DNA of 64,000 nucleotides from positions 65,161,581-65,225,580 of the forward strand of contig CM059576.1 of assembly GCA_030386875.1 (NCBI GenBank). Direction: 5' to 3'. Below are positions 45,106-57,064 of the stretch, piece after piece. The notes beneath the pieces are model-generated. The model searched no databases, was not told the origin of the DNA, and saw only the letters and a list, made by a program, of their open reading frames with translations. Position numbers and translations under genes: made by a program. Positions within the stretch are counted from its first letter, which is position 1; each line of letters begins with the position of its first letter. Origin of the DNA: Morinoia aosen (lineage: Eukaryota; Arthropoda; Malacostraca; Amphipoda; Talitridae).

Positions 45106-47101
45106 CTGTTGCTGCAACCAATAATTATTGTTAGCTGAAAATTAGTTAAAATGTTACCGAACTTGAAGTTTTAATAGTTCATCCGTTATGGTCAGTGCGA
45201 TTGTTTGTCCTAACGCTGAATGGTATGCGGAAGAAAAATGAGCATTGTTGTTTCAGTTCAATTAGGGTTACTTGATCCCTAAATGTATAGATTGTGTGGG
45301 ATCGATCAAGTGTATGGATAGTGTATAGTGTAATATTGCATCCTGATTTCTACTCCACTGTATGTTAATGTTTTATGAAAGAACGGGACACAAACATGAG
45401 TGAAGCTACAACAACCAAAAAACATTGCTTATCTTAATTATTTGATATAATTTTTGAGGGTAAATTGATGTTATATTGATACAATATTAATAGAAATCAA
45501 CCAAGGTTTCTAATGAATGATAACACATTCAATTATGTATGTGAAACATGTTTTTTTCAGGGAATCATACGTATAAAGAGTAAAACAATTAATGCAATAA
45601 AAATCATTTTGTACACATTCGTACCAATCGAGTGTCGAATAAAATCACCTTCAGTGATTGTCATCTGCTAGAACGTTAAGTATTAGCTTATGTTTTCTTA
45701 TTGTTTAACCTGAATTCGTTGTTAGAACACAGATATGTGCACTTGATAATGACGTCAGTCAGAGTGAGGACGCTATTTAATTCGCCTACTAAAATGAACA
45801 CTAATTAATCTTCCAAAAATTCATTCTGAAAATGCTTGAAAGGCTTGAATGTGTTCTTCTAAATAGACTAGATGCACGCAAGTATAAAATTCACTTAATA
45901 TCTTGAAAAAACAAACCTAGCAAATTTCAATTTGAGGTTCAAAGTATAGGTACGGCTCGATGTTTTTCTTTAGAATTAGGCGGTGAGAACATGCTCCTTA
46001 ATGTATGGTTATTCATTTATTTATCTTTCATTTATTTAATAGAGGGCACAATATACCACAATCATTCATTATCGTCGCCAACTCTAAAATACACCAATTC
46101 TAGGCCGACACTGATGATAAAGTTCCTAACTTTCCTGCCACCGCCGCTGAAACACCAAAAAATTTACATGAAATACGAGATCGTCTGAAATATGTTTTAT
46201 CGTCGAAGTGCTGAAGATTACAAGAATTCTAATATGAGAAATTGATTCGTTGTTCTAGAGGTCGTTTTGACAATATTCAGTTGAGACCTTTTCTGCAGCT
46301 GTTGTCGCGTAATTACATAATACACCCGACAGTTTCCTTCGGAGTTATTTCAGTGTAGCTTAAATTGTTAAAATCAAATGAAGTTTTCGCTATGTATCAT
46401 ACGAAACCAATATGTAAGCCGAACCAATTCAACATAATTCGATTTAAGGAGAACTTTATAGATCAAAATATTATTTAGGGCTTGCAATGCGATGTTATAC
46501 CAGTAAAGTTTCTTGTTTTTTGGATATTTCCTATGCTGACTTACAATGAAGTTTTTGTCATCCGAATCAAACTGCATGATGGTTTTTAACATTTTATTCC
46601 TAATTTCCTTCTCTCCTTATTTATAAAATATTATATAGGTATAGTCCAGATAACTGAGCAGCGGTGTTTAGCAACTATGGCTGTTTTTTAATCACGCATG
46701 GAAAAAATGTCTTTGCCCCATTATTAACTTCAAATCTGAAAATGGGTGAGGCACTGATAAATACTTGGTAAATCCAATGAACGATGTATTCAGATTTTAT
46801 ATTGGTACTTGATTACTTGAAAATTGAAATACTTTGTATTATTATTTACTGTACACTTTGCTATTGCCAAATTATATCAATGGATACCCGTCAACAAGGA
46901 CAGAGAGTAGCCCAATATCTTTGAGGGAGTTTCACTTTCAGATTGAACAAAAATGACCTCTGGTTAGCACAACTGTTTCAACTTAGTAGCTTATGATTTT
47001 TACAAGAATTTCTAATCAATTTATACTGGCCCATTAAAAGCTTTTTATAGTTTGCATGTGTAAACTGAGAGTTTTGTATTCCAAGCCGTGTTTTTTCTCA
47101 C
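45106..47101. other. Probable intron/intergenic DNA
   Basis: AT-rich. Nothing supported on either strand. Confidence 0.3.
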
Positions 47102-47162
47102 CATTGGGACAGTAGTATTCAATATCGTAATCATTCTCAATTTCCCATCGTGTAACGGTCTT
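47102..47162 (-). CDS. Candidate 61-bp internal exon, unknown protein
   Basis: Very good acceptor (CATTTTCTTGTGTTCTTTTACAG region) and a GTGAGA donor enclose an open block reading KTVTRWEIENDYDIEYYCPN. It is short enough to occur by chance. No family recognised. Confidence 0.3.
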
Positions 47163-50112
47163 CTGTAAAAGAACACAAGAAAATGGTGAGGAAACTAGCT
47201 CTAAAATATCATACTAAATAAGGATATCTATTATATTTCATTTTGGTATAGAACCTGATTTATTTAACATCAAAGTTCTCAATGTAAGTAAACGTACGTA
47301 TGGAAATTATGGAAACGTACGTTAACGAACGTATGGAAATTATGAAAACATTAAGATCAAGAAGTATTTTTCTTTACCCCTAGCTGTTGATGAATGTGTG
47401 CAGTTAAGCGTCTATTTCTGGATTAGGTCTCCAAAATGATTCTAAAATCTTCACCTCTATGTCCCCAGTGCAAGCGCTGCCTAAACCACTGAGAATTTCA
47501 GAAAGACAGCGAAGGGGTTCGGCTGGAGAAGGAAAAATTCGAACATAACTGGTCGTCGACCTGCGTTGATTAGGCGTAAGGCGCTCAGAGCTTCTGCTTG
47601 GTTGGTGACCGTCCATTGGCGGCGGTGAGAAAACTGATCGTTGGCCATGGAGGATTTGGAGTTAATCGAAGAGGCAGTTTCTATAAACTGTGATCTACTT
47701 ATTTTATACTAAAATATACGAAAAAATATTGAAGGAACACAGTTTTCTTGATAAATATATCAGATTGTTTACTGATTTTACTTCGGAATAAAGAAGAAAC
47801 TGACTTTTAATTTACTGATCATGATACTGCAGAATTACCTAGCCTAAAATTGTACTAGCCTTCAAAATTAGAACTAAAATAAATGAACTATTCATTTTAA
47901 CTACGATTCACCAACAGCGGTGTATGAATCCTACCATTCCATGAATGTAATAGTTTTACGGTTTAATTTTGCAGTACCATTGTGGGACTCAATAATAATA
48001 CTCATTAACGGCATTAGAAAGAAATAGTTTGTTTTTTCGAACGATCTTCTTCAAATTCAACGTATACCACTTTTACTCCTACCATTCCGGAATTCATCTT
48101 CAAATTTTTTCAAAATGAAATGTTGTATACAAACATACACACACATATATGTATTTATATGCATATTTCTCTACTCTATAAAAATCGAGAAATTAAATAA
48201 AATATTTGCGACAATAAACTATGTCATAATTTTCAACCCCCATGTAGATATGAAGAACTGTTTTCCAAATATATGCATTATATGTACAAAAATATATATT
48301 CAAATAAAAATATACTTAAACATGTATATTTAGCATTCGCTATTCCAACATCACTCCCGCATTGCAGTCCGATAACCTTACCAGCAACGTACACGCTTAT
48401 CTTGGTAGCATGTTTAGTTATTGGTACAAATGAGGCACAATGGATTATTTCCTTCTCTAAATAATTAAAAATAGGGACTCGTAGAACAAGTGAATGAGCC
48501 ATAATGGAATCATCCATTTTTTTAACCCTTGGTACCAGTTATATTTTGCCATTGATCAACTCCAATCCTGTTATTACGATGAAGGTCTATGTTTCCACTG
48601 CAATAAATACCTTTAAGTAAGAGAATTTTCAATCTGATACAGAATATCTGAAAATTCGCATTTTTAAGAAAAAGAACAGAAAAATTAGACTATTTGCGAC
48701 AGAACAGGAAAATTTCCAAGTAGCATAATCCAACATTATATCGAACAGCGATGTCACTTCTCCTGGAAGAGATACCCATTCCTAGAGCGATGACGCACAC
48801 GGAAGTAAGATGTCGACGGTAAACTAACACCAGTCTAATAGTTTGTTACATGAGTGTTTAAAAAAAATAAACAAATTGCTCTGAGATACACGAGCTCCAA
48901 CTGATCCACAAATAACAGCAAGTGATGCACTCTTAGAAAAAAGAGAGAAATAAGAACTTCAATTTATGTGATTGACGCTATTAACAGCTCCAATTAAAGT
49001 TTCCTTGAAAGTACCTGAATTTCAGCTCACCAAAACGCTCATTGCAGTCGGAAAAATTATTATCTCTTCTGCTCGTGCGTTGAAATCTTATGGAAATGAG
49101 CTAAAGTGTTTGTGGTATCTGATATGACAGCAAACACAATCGTATGGAAAATTTCATGTTTTTCTAATAATACCGCTAGTTATAAGAACTTGTTTGGAAC
49201 AAAGAAAATTTTTGCAGCAATGAATATACAGAACATTAAGATTTGTGTTTCTAAAAACTACATCCCTGAGTTAGGATTTGTTTTTGTTAGCAAGCCTGAT
49301 CAACGGAATTTACAATTCATATATCTGCTGAAAAATAGCCTTAATTAACTAACATTTAAATTTGATTGTCAATAAAAATATATGCGGTACAAATTATAGA
49401 AAGCGAAATGCCTCAATTCCTCTTTGGGCTTCGCTCAAGAGTTTTAATAAGTTTTTGCTCATATCGTGAGCAAACATCGGTTGGCATAAAAATTTCAGTA
49501 CACTAGGCTGAAGCGTTGGTTTTAAATTTAAGGACAATTATCAGTAGTGCAAATAATTCAGTCAAATTTCAAATACGGCTCATCGTATTTTTAGACTGAG
49601 AAATCCATATCGAATTTAAAATTATAAGCAAATTTCTCAGTTGTTTATGAAAATCATGTGATCATCAGCTGTTAATGTAAAATTCCTCCGATTAATTTCC
49701 TATTTGAACGCTTTCGAGAGTCTACATTCGTTAAAACACGTTGAGGCCTAAAAAAATAGGCATACTTCTCTAATCTAATGAATCATAGGTTTTCAAAGAG
49801 GAAACTCGGATGAAAGCATAACTGGCACAGCAAGTCTGGTAACTGTTAGATCTGTCCTGCACTTTTGATGTTTGTTCACCAGCCCTCGGCTTGATGTGCA
49901 CTGTCAAGTCTGCAGTCAATCAGGAGTGGCCGAGAATAACTTTTACAACTTTACGATGTTAAAGCTTATATCATAATACCTAAAGACGTGCAACGATTTC
50001 GGGCTTCAATCTGATGCCAGTTAACTCATTCTTCGTGATTTTGTAGATGCTGTGAAAATTTTTCGCATACGATGAGTCATGAACACCGCAAGGCATTAGA
50101 GGTGGCTCTCAC
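47163..50112. other. Probable intron/intergenic DNA
   Basis: AT-rich. The block 47404-47640 is somewhat GC-richer, with a partial frame (WTVTNQAEALSALRLINAG) that loosely recalls the post-TM6 loop of sugar porters, but splice signals are poor, so no exon is called. Elsewhere nothing is seen. Confidence 0.3.
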
Positions 50113-50225
50113 CCAGAAATCCCCTGATGTCGGGCGAGGCCCCGATGTAGGTAGGGACCGCCAGAGCGACAATCCCCGCGTTGATCCCATTTAGCGTTCT
50201 GCCGATGACCAACATCGCGAAGGAC
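50113..50225 (-). CDS. Exon of an MFS sugar (trehalose/glucose-type) transporter, TM4 region
   Basis: On the minus strand an acceptor (CATCTCAG) and donor (CTGG|GTGAGA) bound a 113-bp block with one open frame: PFAMLVIGRTLNGINAGIVA then LAVPTYIGASPDIRGFLG. This matches the sugar-porter pattern G-R-x-L-x-G-x-x-x-G followed by P-x-Y-I and R-G-x-L-G at the TM4/TM5 boundary, conserved in SLC2-type and insect facilitated trehalose transporters. The canonical Glu after YI-x-E is missing (YIGAS). Exon phases are 1 at both ends. Its neighbouring exons could not be joined confidently, so it may be part of a gene with long introns or a gene relic. Confidence 0.75.
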
Positions 50226-50499
50226 TGAGATGAAAATCCTGAGAAAATGAAAACTTAATAAATCAGCGATACGAAATACACTTTCGAAGATTTTAAGCAA
50301 CGATCCTGCCTTAAATTTTTACGGTATATTGTAAGTAATAAAGAGGCGCACTGATGGATATATCTAATTAACGAAAAAAGCGAGCGGGGGGAATTAGAAG
50401 TACAGACAATAGATTAAAGTTTAATAATACCACCAGAATATTTAACAATGCTGTTATATAAATAAATAATCGTGCAATGAAAAATAATTTTGGTGATGG

Positions 50500-50603
50500 A
50501 GAACGATGGTTTTCGTTCGATGTTTGCGTCGGAGACTCGGCCCGAAGTGTCGGAGCCGCTGTCGTGACTCCAGGCGCAAACCCCGCGCCTTCCGTTAATG
50601 CAC
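50500..50603 (-). CDS. Candidate exon upstream of the transporter exon (TM1-like), donor not resolved
   Basis: An acceptor (TTGTTTCACCTAG) opens a frame reading ALTEGAGFAPGVTTAAPTLR then AESPTQTSNEN, reminiscent of the TM1/extracellular segment of insect trehalose transporters (small residues, then P-x-L, then T-x-x-E). No convincing GT donor was found, and only 275 bp separate the TM1-like segment from the TM4 exon, too little for TM2-TM3 unless exons were lost. Low confidence. Confidence 0.3.
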
Positions 50604-50739
50604 CTAGGTGAAACAAAATAGCAAAATTTAAAAAAAGGAGTAAATACGAAGTATGATGATCTGACTTGCTTGGTGAATCAATTAGTTAAACACACCCAAA
50701 CTAACCCCGATCTGATACCTATAAACACCGAAACTGACT

Positions 50740-51000
50740 AACACCCACCGATCTGATCTCACCGTTATCTAACGTAACACCCACGATCTGATCTACACCT
50801 AAACTTACGTAACACCCACCGATCTGATCTACACCTAAACTCACAAATAAACACACCCCGATCTGATCTGCACCTAAACTCACAAATAAACACACCCCGA
50901 TCTGATCTACACCTAAACCCGCAAATAAACACACCCCGATCTGATCTACACCTAAACCCACAAATAAACGCACCCCGATCTGATCTACACCTACCGATCT
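50740..51000. repeat. 39-bp minisatellite
   Basis: Unit of 39 bp containing GATCTGATCTACACCTAAAC followed by an AAATAAACACACCCC-type part. Exact period seen at 50821, 50860 and 50899. The period is 13 codons, so the minus strand stays open as a repeating GVDQIGVCLF motif. Left units (50740-50820) are shorter or diverged. Confidence 0.85.
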
Positions 51001-51133
51001 ACTTCTAACTAGTTAATATATAGATTGATTACCCTAGGCGCTATTATTCAACAGGAGGGAACGGAACACTTCAATGAGTTTCAGCCGTACAATCTAATGC
51101 TTACGCACGACACACGACAGCACTGCGACTTAC

Positions 51134-51430
51134 TGCTCTAATGGCGAACCGAAGTGTCTTCATGCGGTGGTGAGGCGATGAGGTGATGATGACTGGTGCG
51201 CACTCGCGCTCACAGGGTGCTTAGCCGCCTCCTCCCATGCCGACCGTGGTGCGTCCACAAGACACGAGCACCCTGAATTGACGGACGGTGGAAGACGCCG
51301 TACCGGATGGTGAGGAGCGGAGCGGCAGAAGTTCAGAAGTTGATGCGCTAGCGGTGAAGGCTGAAGATGATCTGATGATTTTGGGCTCAACAGATCTGAG
51401 ATTGGATCTGATGAGTAGCTAGGAGGAAAG
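51134..51430 (-). other. GC-rich segment ending in a consensus donor, possible 5' exon
   Basis: The GC-rich minus-strand block ends at AGAGCA|GTAAGTCGC. A long frame through it (51160-51591) is rich in Ser/Pro/His and has no domain. A short ATG frame (MKTLRFAIRA) ends exactly at the donor, in phase 0, which does not fit the phase of the 50603 acceptor. It may be an untranslated leader exon of a minus-strand gene. Confidence 0.3.
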
Positions 51431-52084
51431 TTTAGTGGCGAAGAAGAAATGTCGACAGTGGGAGTCACTATGCTGGTTGTAAGATATAGAATTGTCAACT
51501 GTACTATTGAAGTGTTCGTTATTAAAACCAATAAAGTTTTTCCCCCATATACCCATGTAAATAAAAAGGGCACTTTTTCGACACTAATCAAGCAGAAACC
51601 TATTTATACCTATCGGTGAATCGGTTACCTGTTATTATACATCGGTATAACCTATTAAATTCATATACTACGAATATTATTGTTACTTATTTAAAATAAC
51701 ATCATATTTTTATTCATATGAGTTACTATATTTATAGTTGGATTTGCGAAGAACTTAGCCCAATATCGACCACTGTCCTCTCAAAAGGAAATTAGGAAAT
51801 CACTAACATCGTTATTTACGAAATGCTTCAATGAACGGTTCACATTTAGTGGGTTTCATTTGATGATTCAAAAGAAGTTACAGTAATATTTCATTACTTT
51901 CTTTTGCGAGAAAAGAGACCGTGACCTTATAAATTCAACTTAATAGGTTCACGGCTCACATATTCGAACCCCGCAGGTGCTTCCGCACAACAATTAAGCA
52001 TGTCACCGCTCAGACAATTAAAATATCGTGATGGAAAGGGCAACTAATGCAAGGATCACCGAAAGTCGTTTATTATTTGAGTAT

Positions 52085-52370
52085 AAAACTGTGGTGGTTT
52101 CGTCAAGCTGTACGTGCTCACCACCACACAAGCACAAAAGCGCCACCCCACTGCCTCGAAGCGCTCTCACTGAACGACCAATCAGCGCTCGAGGCTGGCG
52201 CTGGGGTGCCGGACCGAGCCTCTACAAGCCGCGCGCACCGAGCAGCCAGGCAACACCTCTGAACACTCACGTACGCTTAGCTCAGCCTCAACTGCTTCAA
52301 AAGCGCCACCCCGAGCGTGGCGCTTGTGGTGGGTAAAGTGGTGGGTAATCTGCCACCACTTTTACTGTAT
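52085..52370. repeat. GC-rich block with imperfect inverted ends (possible MITE)
   Basis: Surrounded by AT-rich DNA. The left end (AGTATAAAACTGTGGTGG) and the inverted right end (AGTAAAAGTGGTGG) are related, and GCGCCACCCC recurs inside (about 52139 and 52303). No target duplication is evident. Two overlapping plus-strand frames are open, but neither shows a motif. Confidence 0.35.
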
Positions 52371-52389
52371 GGTTTCTTTTTTATGTTTT

Positions 52390-52650
52390 CATTATAAAAA
52401 AATGACTAAAAACCATAGATATTAATATATTTTACGTGACCAAAAAAATATGCTGTTTTTTAAAACATGTTTTTTTACAAAAAGTTTTGACTAATAAAAA
52501 TGAATATTAATATATTTTCTGGTACCAAATATAACCATGCTATTTTTTTTACAAAGAATCATAATTAAAAAACAATATATTTTATGTCATCTAAAAAGCC
52601 CCATGCAGTTTTTAAAAAAAACATGTTTTTTACTAAAAAATCATGACTTG
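52390..52650. repeat. Degenerate AT-rich tandem repeat
   Basis: About three loose ~75-bp units, each with ATTAATATATTTT- and ACATGTTTTTTAC-like parts and a TTTGACTAAT/TCATGACT segment. Confidence 0.45.
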
Positions 52651-52673
52651 TATAATTGGCCATTCCACTCTCA

Positions 52674-52700
52674 CCACTGATACTACGCAAGTATCAGTGG
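52674..52700. repeat. Perfect 11-bp hairpin
   Basis: CCACTGATACT, loop ACGCA, AGTATCAGTGG. Function unknown. Not near a recognised gene. Confidence 0.8.
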
Positions 52701-54190
52701 CACGCATGCGCTCTTTTTGCACCCCCTTACATAATTTTTCATGTAATGTACACATAATATTTTTGGGCAAAAGCTTCGGAAGATGAAGTATACTTTGGAA
52801 GGCTACGTATGTATACAGAGGTAGCGTAGACTGAACAGGTTGTAGATATTACATCAGGTATTTAAAAGAAAAATTCCTTTGTGTTATGAATACAAGGCTT
52901 GAGATGGAGCAGAAAATATATTTTTCACCGTTCTGGGGCAAATATGATTTCTCATCGCCGGAGATTAATCTACAAGTGCAGTCTGTAAATTGGTATCAAA
53001 TACATGGTCTCACAAACCATAAGTTTCATGTATCTGCCTAATACACCAGATATTCGTTGGCAGTAGTAGTATGACAAAGGTTATAATTCGTTTGGTGTAA
53101 TAGAAATCTTGTTATATACTGGCTATCCAAATTTGAAAGAAGCATCAGTTAGCTATATTCAGTGACCTTGAAACAAGGAGCTCAGCCGAACCAATCACGA
53201 ATCACAAGTACTTCGGCTGGGAGCGATGCACTGGCAACTCAGTCGCTCTGAATGAAAGAGTTTGACTGAGATTAATTCTCTTTCGTGTTGGGACATGGTT
53301 GCTCAGTTCAGGCGGTGTACATCATAAGTACTGTGAAACTCGGTATCAAAAAACTGCCTCTGCGCAACACACTTTTATACGTTTTTACTGTCCCGTGGAT
53401 AGGGAAACATGGTCAGCTGCATTTCTTCTACCATTTACCGACCTTCACTAGCTTCATTAACAAAGGGTTGCAGAATATACCGCAGAATTTTTCTATTAAT
53501 ATCATTGAAGGTCATTGAATGTGGTCTTTAGGAATCTACTTTTATAAATAAAAGTCTAGAATGGGGCTCGTTTCTTTGTTTTTACACGTACAAGATTCTC
53601 AAATTCATGAAAAAGAAAAAAAATCAGATTTTGCTCAAGGCTGAGTAGATTCACTCATCTACTTACGGTTTATCTCTCAGTGAAGTAAAGTTCACACGCT
53701 GATTTAAAAAGTAAGTAACAACGCTGACAAGAAATGGTAAATTGTATAACATCGAGGGAAGAAACATGGAACTTGTTGTCATTTTTTACACGCAGACGAA
53801 ATGGATATCTAAAATTGTTTTCCTACATTACAATTTATGCAAATGACTGCGCACCTTTTCTTCACAATACTAGAGATTAGGATTTACTATTTGTTTTAGA
53901 GGGAAATTGTCTGAGAGAGAAATAAGAACAAGTATCCGAGAAAAAATTTAATATATGCACAATGCTTCCACAATTTAAGGTAAGTTGATTTTAACTTGAG
54001 CAAACCCGTACATGTTAATTGCTGATTTTAGGGCTATTGCGACATCTGCAGTTTTGCCAAACGAAGCTATGTCCCGATATCAAGCAAAAAATGCACTTTC
54101 AATTTGGAATCAGTAACGCGAGAGTTTTTCATTTAATTCTTTAACGCACTGTAATGTTTCTCAATTTCTGAAATATCTGCTGATACATAT
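52701..54190. other. Unassigned AT-rich DNA
   Basis: Short open frames only (for example 53285-53518, no motif). No repeat structure or splice pair supported. Confidence 0.3.
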
Positions 54191-54194
54191 TTAA

Positions 54195-55291
54195 GGGGAT
54201 CATCCGGGGCCCTTGCCAGATCCTGTCGATGACATGGTCATTTTTCATGTTTTTGTTGTAGAATGACCCTTAGTTGGTGGACTATTCGTTCCTAAAATTT
54301 TATGGCGCTACGACAATAATTCCCCCTCCCGGGGGGAGTGAAGAGACCAAAATATTTCAATTTTCCAGATTTTGACCCCATATAAAAAGAGAACAAACGG
54401 GAAATGGAAAAAAACGAACGTGAGTGTGTTAGAATTTTGAAACATCAATTTTAGTGAAATATCAATACCTAAAAACCAATATGTCGAATTTTTGCAAAAT
54501 CTAAGGCCTGAATCAAAAAAATGGATAGAATCAATTGTGTTTCTTTTCAAAAGTTACATATCATAGTCGAATTTCATAAGAATCAGACTGAAAAAAGAAA
54601 AAAATTATTTTTTTGATAAAAAAGGAAAAATTTTTATAATTTTTTTTTTTTAAATCACAATTCACAGTTTGAATATGAAGTTATGTATGGAAAGTATCGA
54701 AATGAAAATTAAAACTGCATTCAATTACATCAATTGTTTATTATACACTTCAACACAAAATTTTATTTTTGGCTTTTCACGTATTTGAATTTAACACTTT
54801 GAATTTTCAACATTCATCCTGGGACTAGTTCTCGAGTTCTTATGCTAGAACAAATCCAAAGACAGTTTTAGAATCCTTGGAACATTTTTAACAAACGCTC
54901 GTTCTGCTTTTTTTTTCAAATTTGAATTCTTTGAAGAAATATATAGCTCTAAACCCAAAAAATTGTTGCTGATTTTCGAAATTTTCAAAAACTTTGAAAA
55001 AATAGAAAAAATTTGAATATGAAAAAAAAACTGAACGAGCGTTTGTTAGAAATGTTCCAAGGGTTCTAAAACTGTCTTTGTTTTTGTTCTAGCATCAAAA
55101 CTGAAGGAGGAGTTCCAATCTGAAATATCAACAAAAATTTACGAAAAACACATTTTTCGTCAAAAAACAAAAACTAAGGCCTAAGTCGAAAAAATAACAT
55201 GAGTAAAAAAGGTTCACTTTCACAAAAGACATATACTGGCCAATTTTCAAACGAATCGGACAAAAAATGGTCTCAAACCCGGATGATCCCC
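54195..55291. mobile_element. TTAA-flanked DNA transposon B (non-autonomous, 1.1 kb)
   Basis: TTAA at 54191-54194 and 55292-55295. A perfect 14-bp terminal inverted repeat, GGGGATCATCCGGG. Internal blocks are shared with element A (after the left TIR, around 54700-54760, and the CTAAAACTGTCTTTG motif). It contains long internal inverted arms (54842-54905 / 55033-55095). No transposase. TTAA choice suggests piggyBac- or Sola3-like mobilisation in trans. Confidence 0.8.
54842..55095. repeat. Internal inverted repeat of TTAA element B
   Basis: Arms of about 63 bp (54842-54905 and 55033-55095) pair nearly perfectly, including GACAGTTTTAGAA/TTCTAAAACTGTC and AACAAACGCTCGTTC/GAACGAGCGTTTGTT, around a ~127-base A/T-rich centre. 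The same motif pair is present in element A (about 7110-7165, 12898-12950 and 13115-13155). Confidence 0.8.
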
Positions 55292-55334
55292 TTAAAGGTA
55301 GAAGCCTTGAATCTAGGGTGGTCCATCCGAGTTC

Positions 55335-55592
55335 AAGTTCATGTTTGGGTTTAACAAACATGTTCAAGTTTGGGTTTAACAAACAAGTTCAAGTTTAGGT
55401 TTAACGAACAAGTTCAAGTTTAAGTTTAACGAACAAGTTCAACTTTAGGCTTAACGAACAAGTTCAAGTTTAGGTTTAGCGAACAAGTTCAAGTTTAAGT
55501 TTAACGAACAAGTTCAAGTTCAGGCTTAACGAACAAGTTCAAGTTTAGTTTGACGAACAAGTTCAAGTTTAGGTTTAACGAACAAGTTCAAG
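55335..55592. repeat. 25-bp satellite array (~10 units)
   Basis: Unit AACAAGTTCAAGTTTAGGTT plus TAACG, with period 25 measured at 55382 and 55407. It starts about 40 bp beyond the TTAA border of element B. Confidence 0.85.
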
Positions 55593-55639
55593 TTCAGGGA
55601 ATAGAAATTCAGTTAGGCTGCGGTAATTTTATGATAAAA

Positions 55640-55950
55640 GGATCGAGAAACGGGATGTTTACCAAGGAATAAGTTCTTGGACCTACGGACTAGGGTGTCT
55701 GACAAAAGCGCCCATACCGACAGCACACTCACCGCGTCTGATACATCCCTTGGGCTCGCAAGTAGAGCAGCGGAGAGTCGACGTCCCAGGTGCCGGACTA
55801 GTGCCTCTAGAAGACACGGCCCGAAAACGTGGCGAGACGCCGACGACCGGCTCCAGCGCCGTCCAGCGAACGCGCCCCCCGGCTGAAGAGGCACTCGGGG
55901 AACCTAGCAGCCCATGCCTAGGTGGCACTCCATTGTTCCTGGGCTGAGGT
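55640..55950. other. GC-rich block open in several frames on both strands
   Basis: Strikingly GC-rich against its surroundings, with overlapping open frames on both strands (plus 55677-55886 and 55750-55947; minus 55613-55894 and 55683-55928). Multiple open frames are expected from high GC alone. No domain, start context or paired splice sites support any of them. Confidence 0.35.
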
Positions 55951-57064
55951 CGAACATAATGGTGGCAATGACAGGCTGAACAGAGCTGAGACGTGTGTGC
56001 GTGGTTGGGTTAGAGAGGTGTCCGACAGTCTGACGACCATTGAACAGTACGAGCTGACCACACGTTGGCATTGACACTATAGTTTGCAATGAGTATGCCA
56101 CTGATAGGACGTAGTCAGACACCGAAGTTTATTTGGTCTTTTAGGATATATATATTTTATAATCGGATATTCATATTTTATACAGAGGCAGTGCCTCCAT
56201 GTTTTCCTCTGACAGGTTGTGTGTGTGAGAGAGGTTTTTCTCTCTTTTTTTTAGAGAGCCTCCAGCTGTTTTGGAATTTTTTCCAATGGTTGGCATTGCA
56301 ACTTCCGGTCTGTACAGTACCTTATGCCAAGTTTATGATATGTTTTCTATTTGAGACCCTTATAAGGGTTGTTTTGAATGAAGGAATGGAATTCGAGTTA
56401 CAGTTGTTATTCAACAAAGAGTGCACTACCCCTAGTAGAAGAGGGTCATGGGGCCCATATGGGGCCCCACATGGGAAAATGGGAATCAGATGGGCAATGG
56501 TGATATGTATATAAAAACACATGGGCAAAAGGTGGGTAAAATATGGTTAGGTCATTAAACCTAATAATGTGGGCTGTACGTGGTTTTCCAACATGGCTAC
56601 ATAGTGGCCAGCCCAAATTTAGACTTTGTACCGTACTATGTACATTTACGCAAATAAAATTTATTTTCCTAATAGAGTAGCTATGTATAAATAATAAATA
56701 ATATACCATTAAATTATATTTGGAAAAAAAGCGTTCGGCATTATTATTTTAAAGAAGTGGCTGTCTTATGGGATTCCTATTTTCAGCAAATGAAAAGCGA
56801 GATAAGGTAAAAGAATAACATTTCAATGTTGTGTTTTTATTTACTTAACTGTAGTTATTTCATATTTTTCGATATTATGGCAGTTCTTCCCATTAATTCA
56901 AGCATTAAAATAATAATGCCGTATAATTCCTCAAAAAAATTAAATATGTAATCCATATTCATGTTATCATTTCATGAGTCCATTCCCAGCAATTGTTTTT
57001 TGATATTTATGCGCTTGGAATTCAAGAAATTATTCTTATGGTACTAATTTTTGTCCCTCTTCCG
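55951..57064. other. Unassigned DNA
   Basis: Includes a GGGGCCCATATGGGGCCCC-type palindrome near 56452-56470 and AT-rich sequence. No gene supported. Confidence 0.3.

Noticed and set aside
47404..47640. Second sugar-transporter exon
   Set aside because: Only a vague resemblance to the post-TM6 loop, and no proper acceptor-donor pair.
50719..50973. 84-residue repetitive protein (GVDQIGVCLF repeats)
   Set aside because: Explained by the 39-bp minisatellite period. No start context or splice support.
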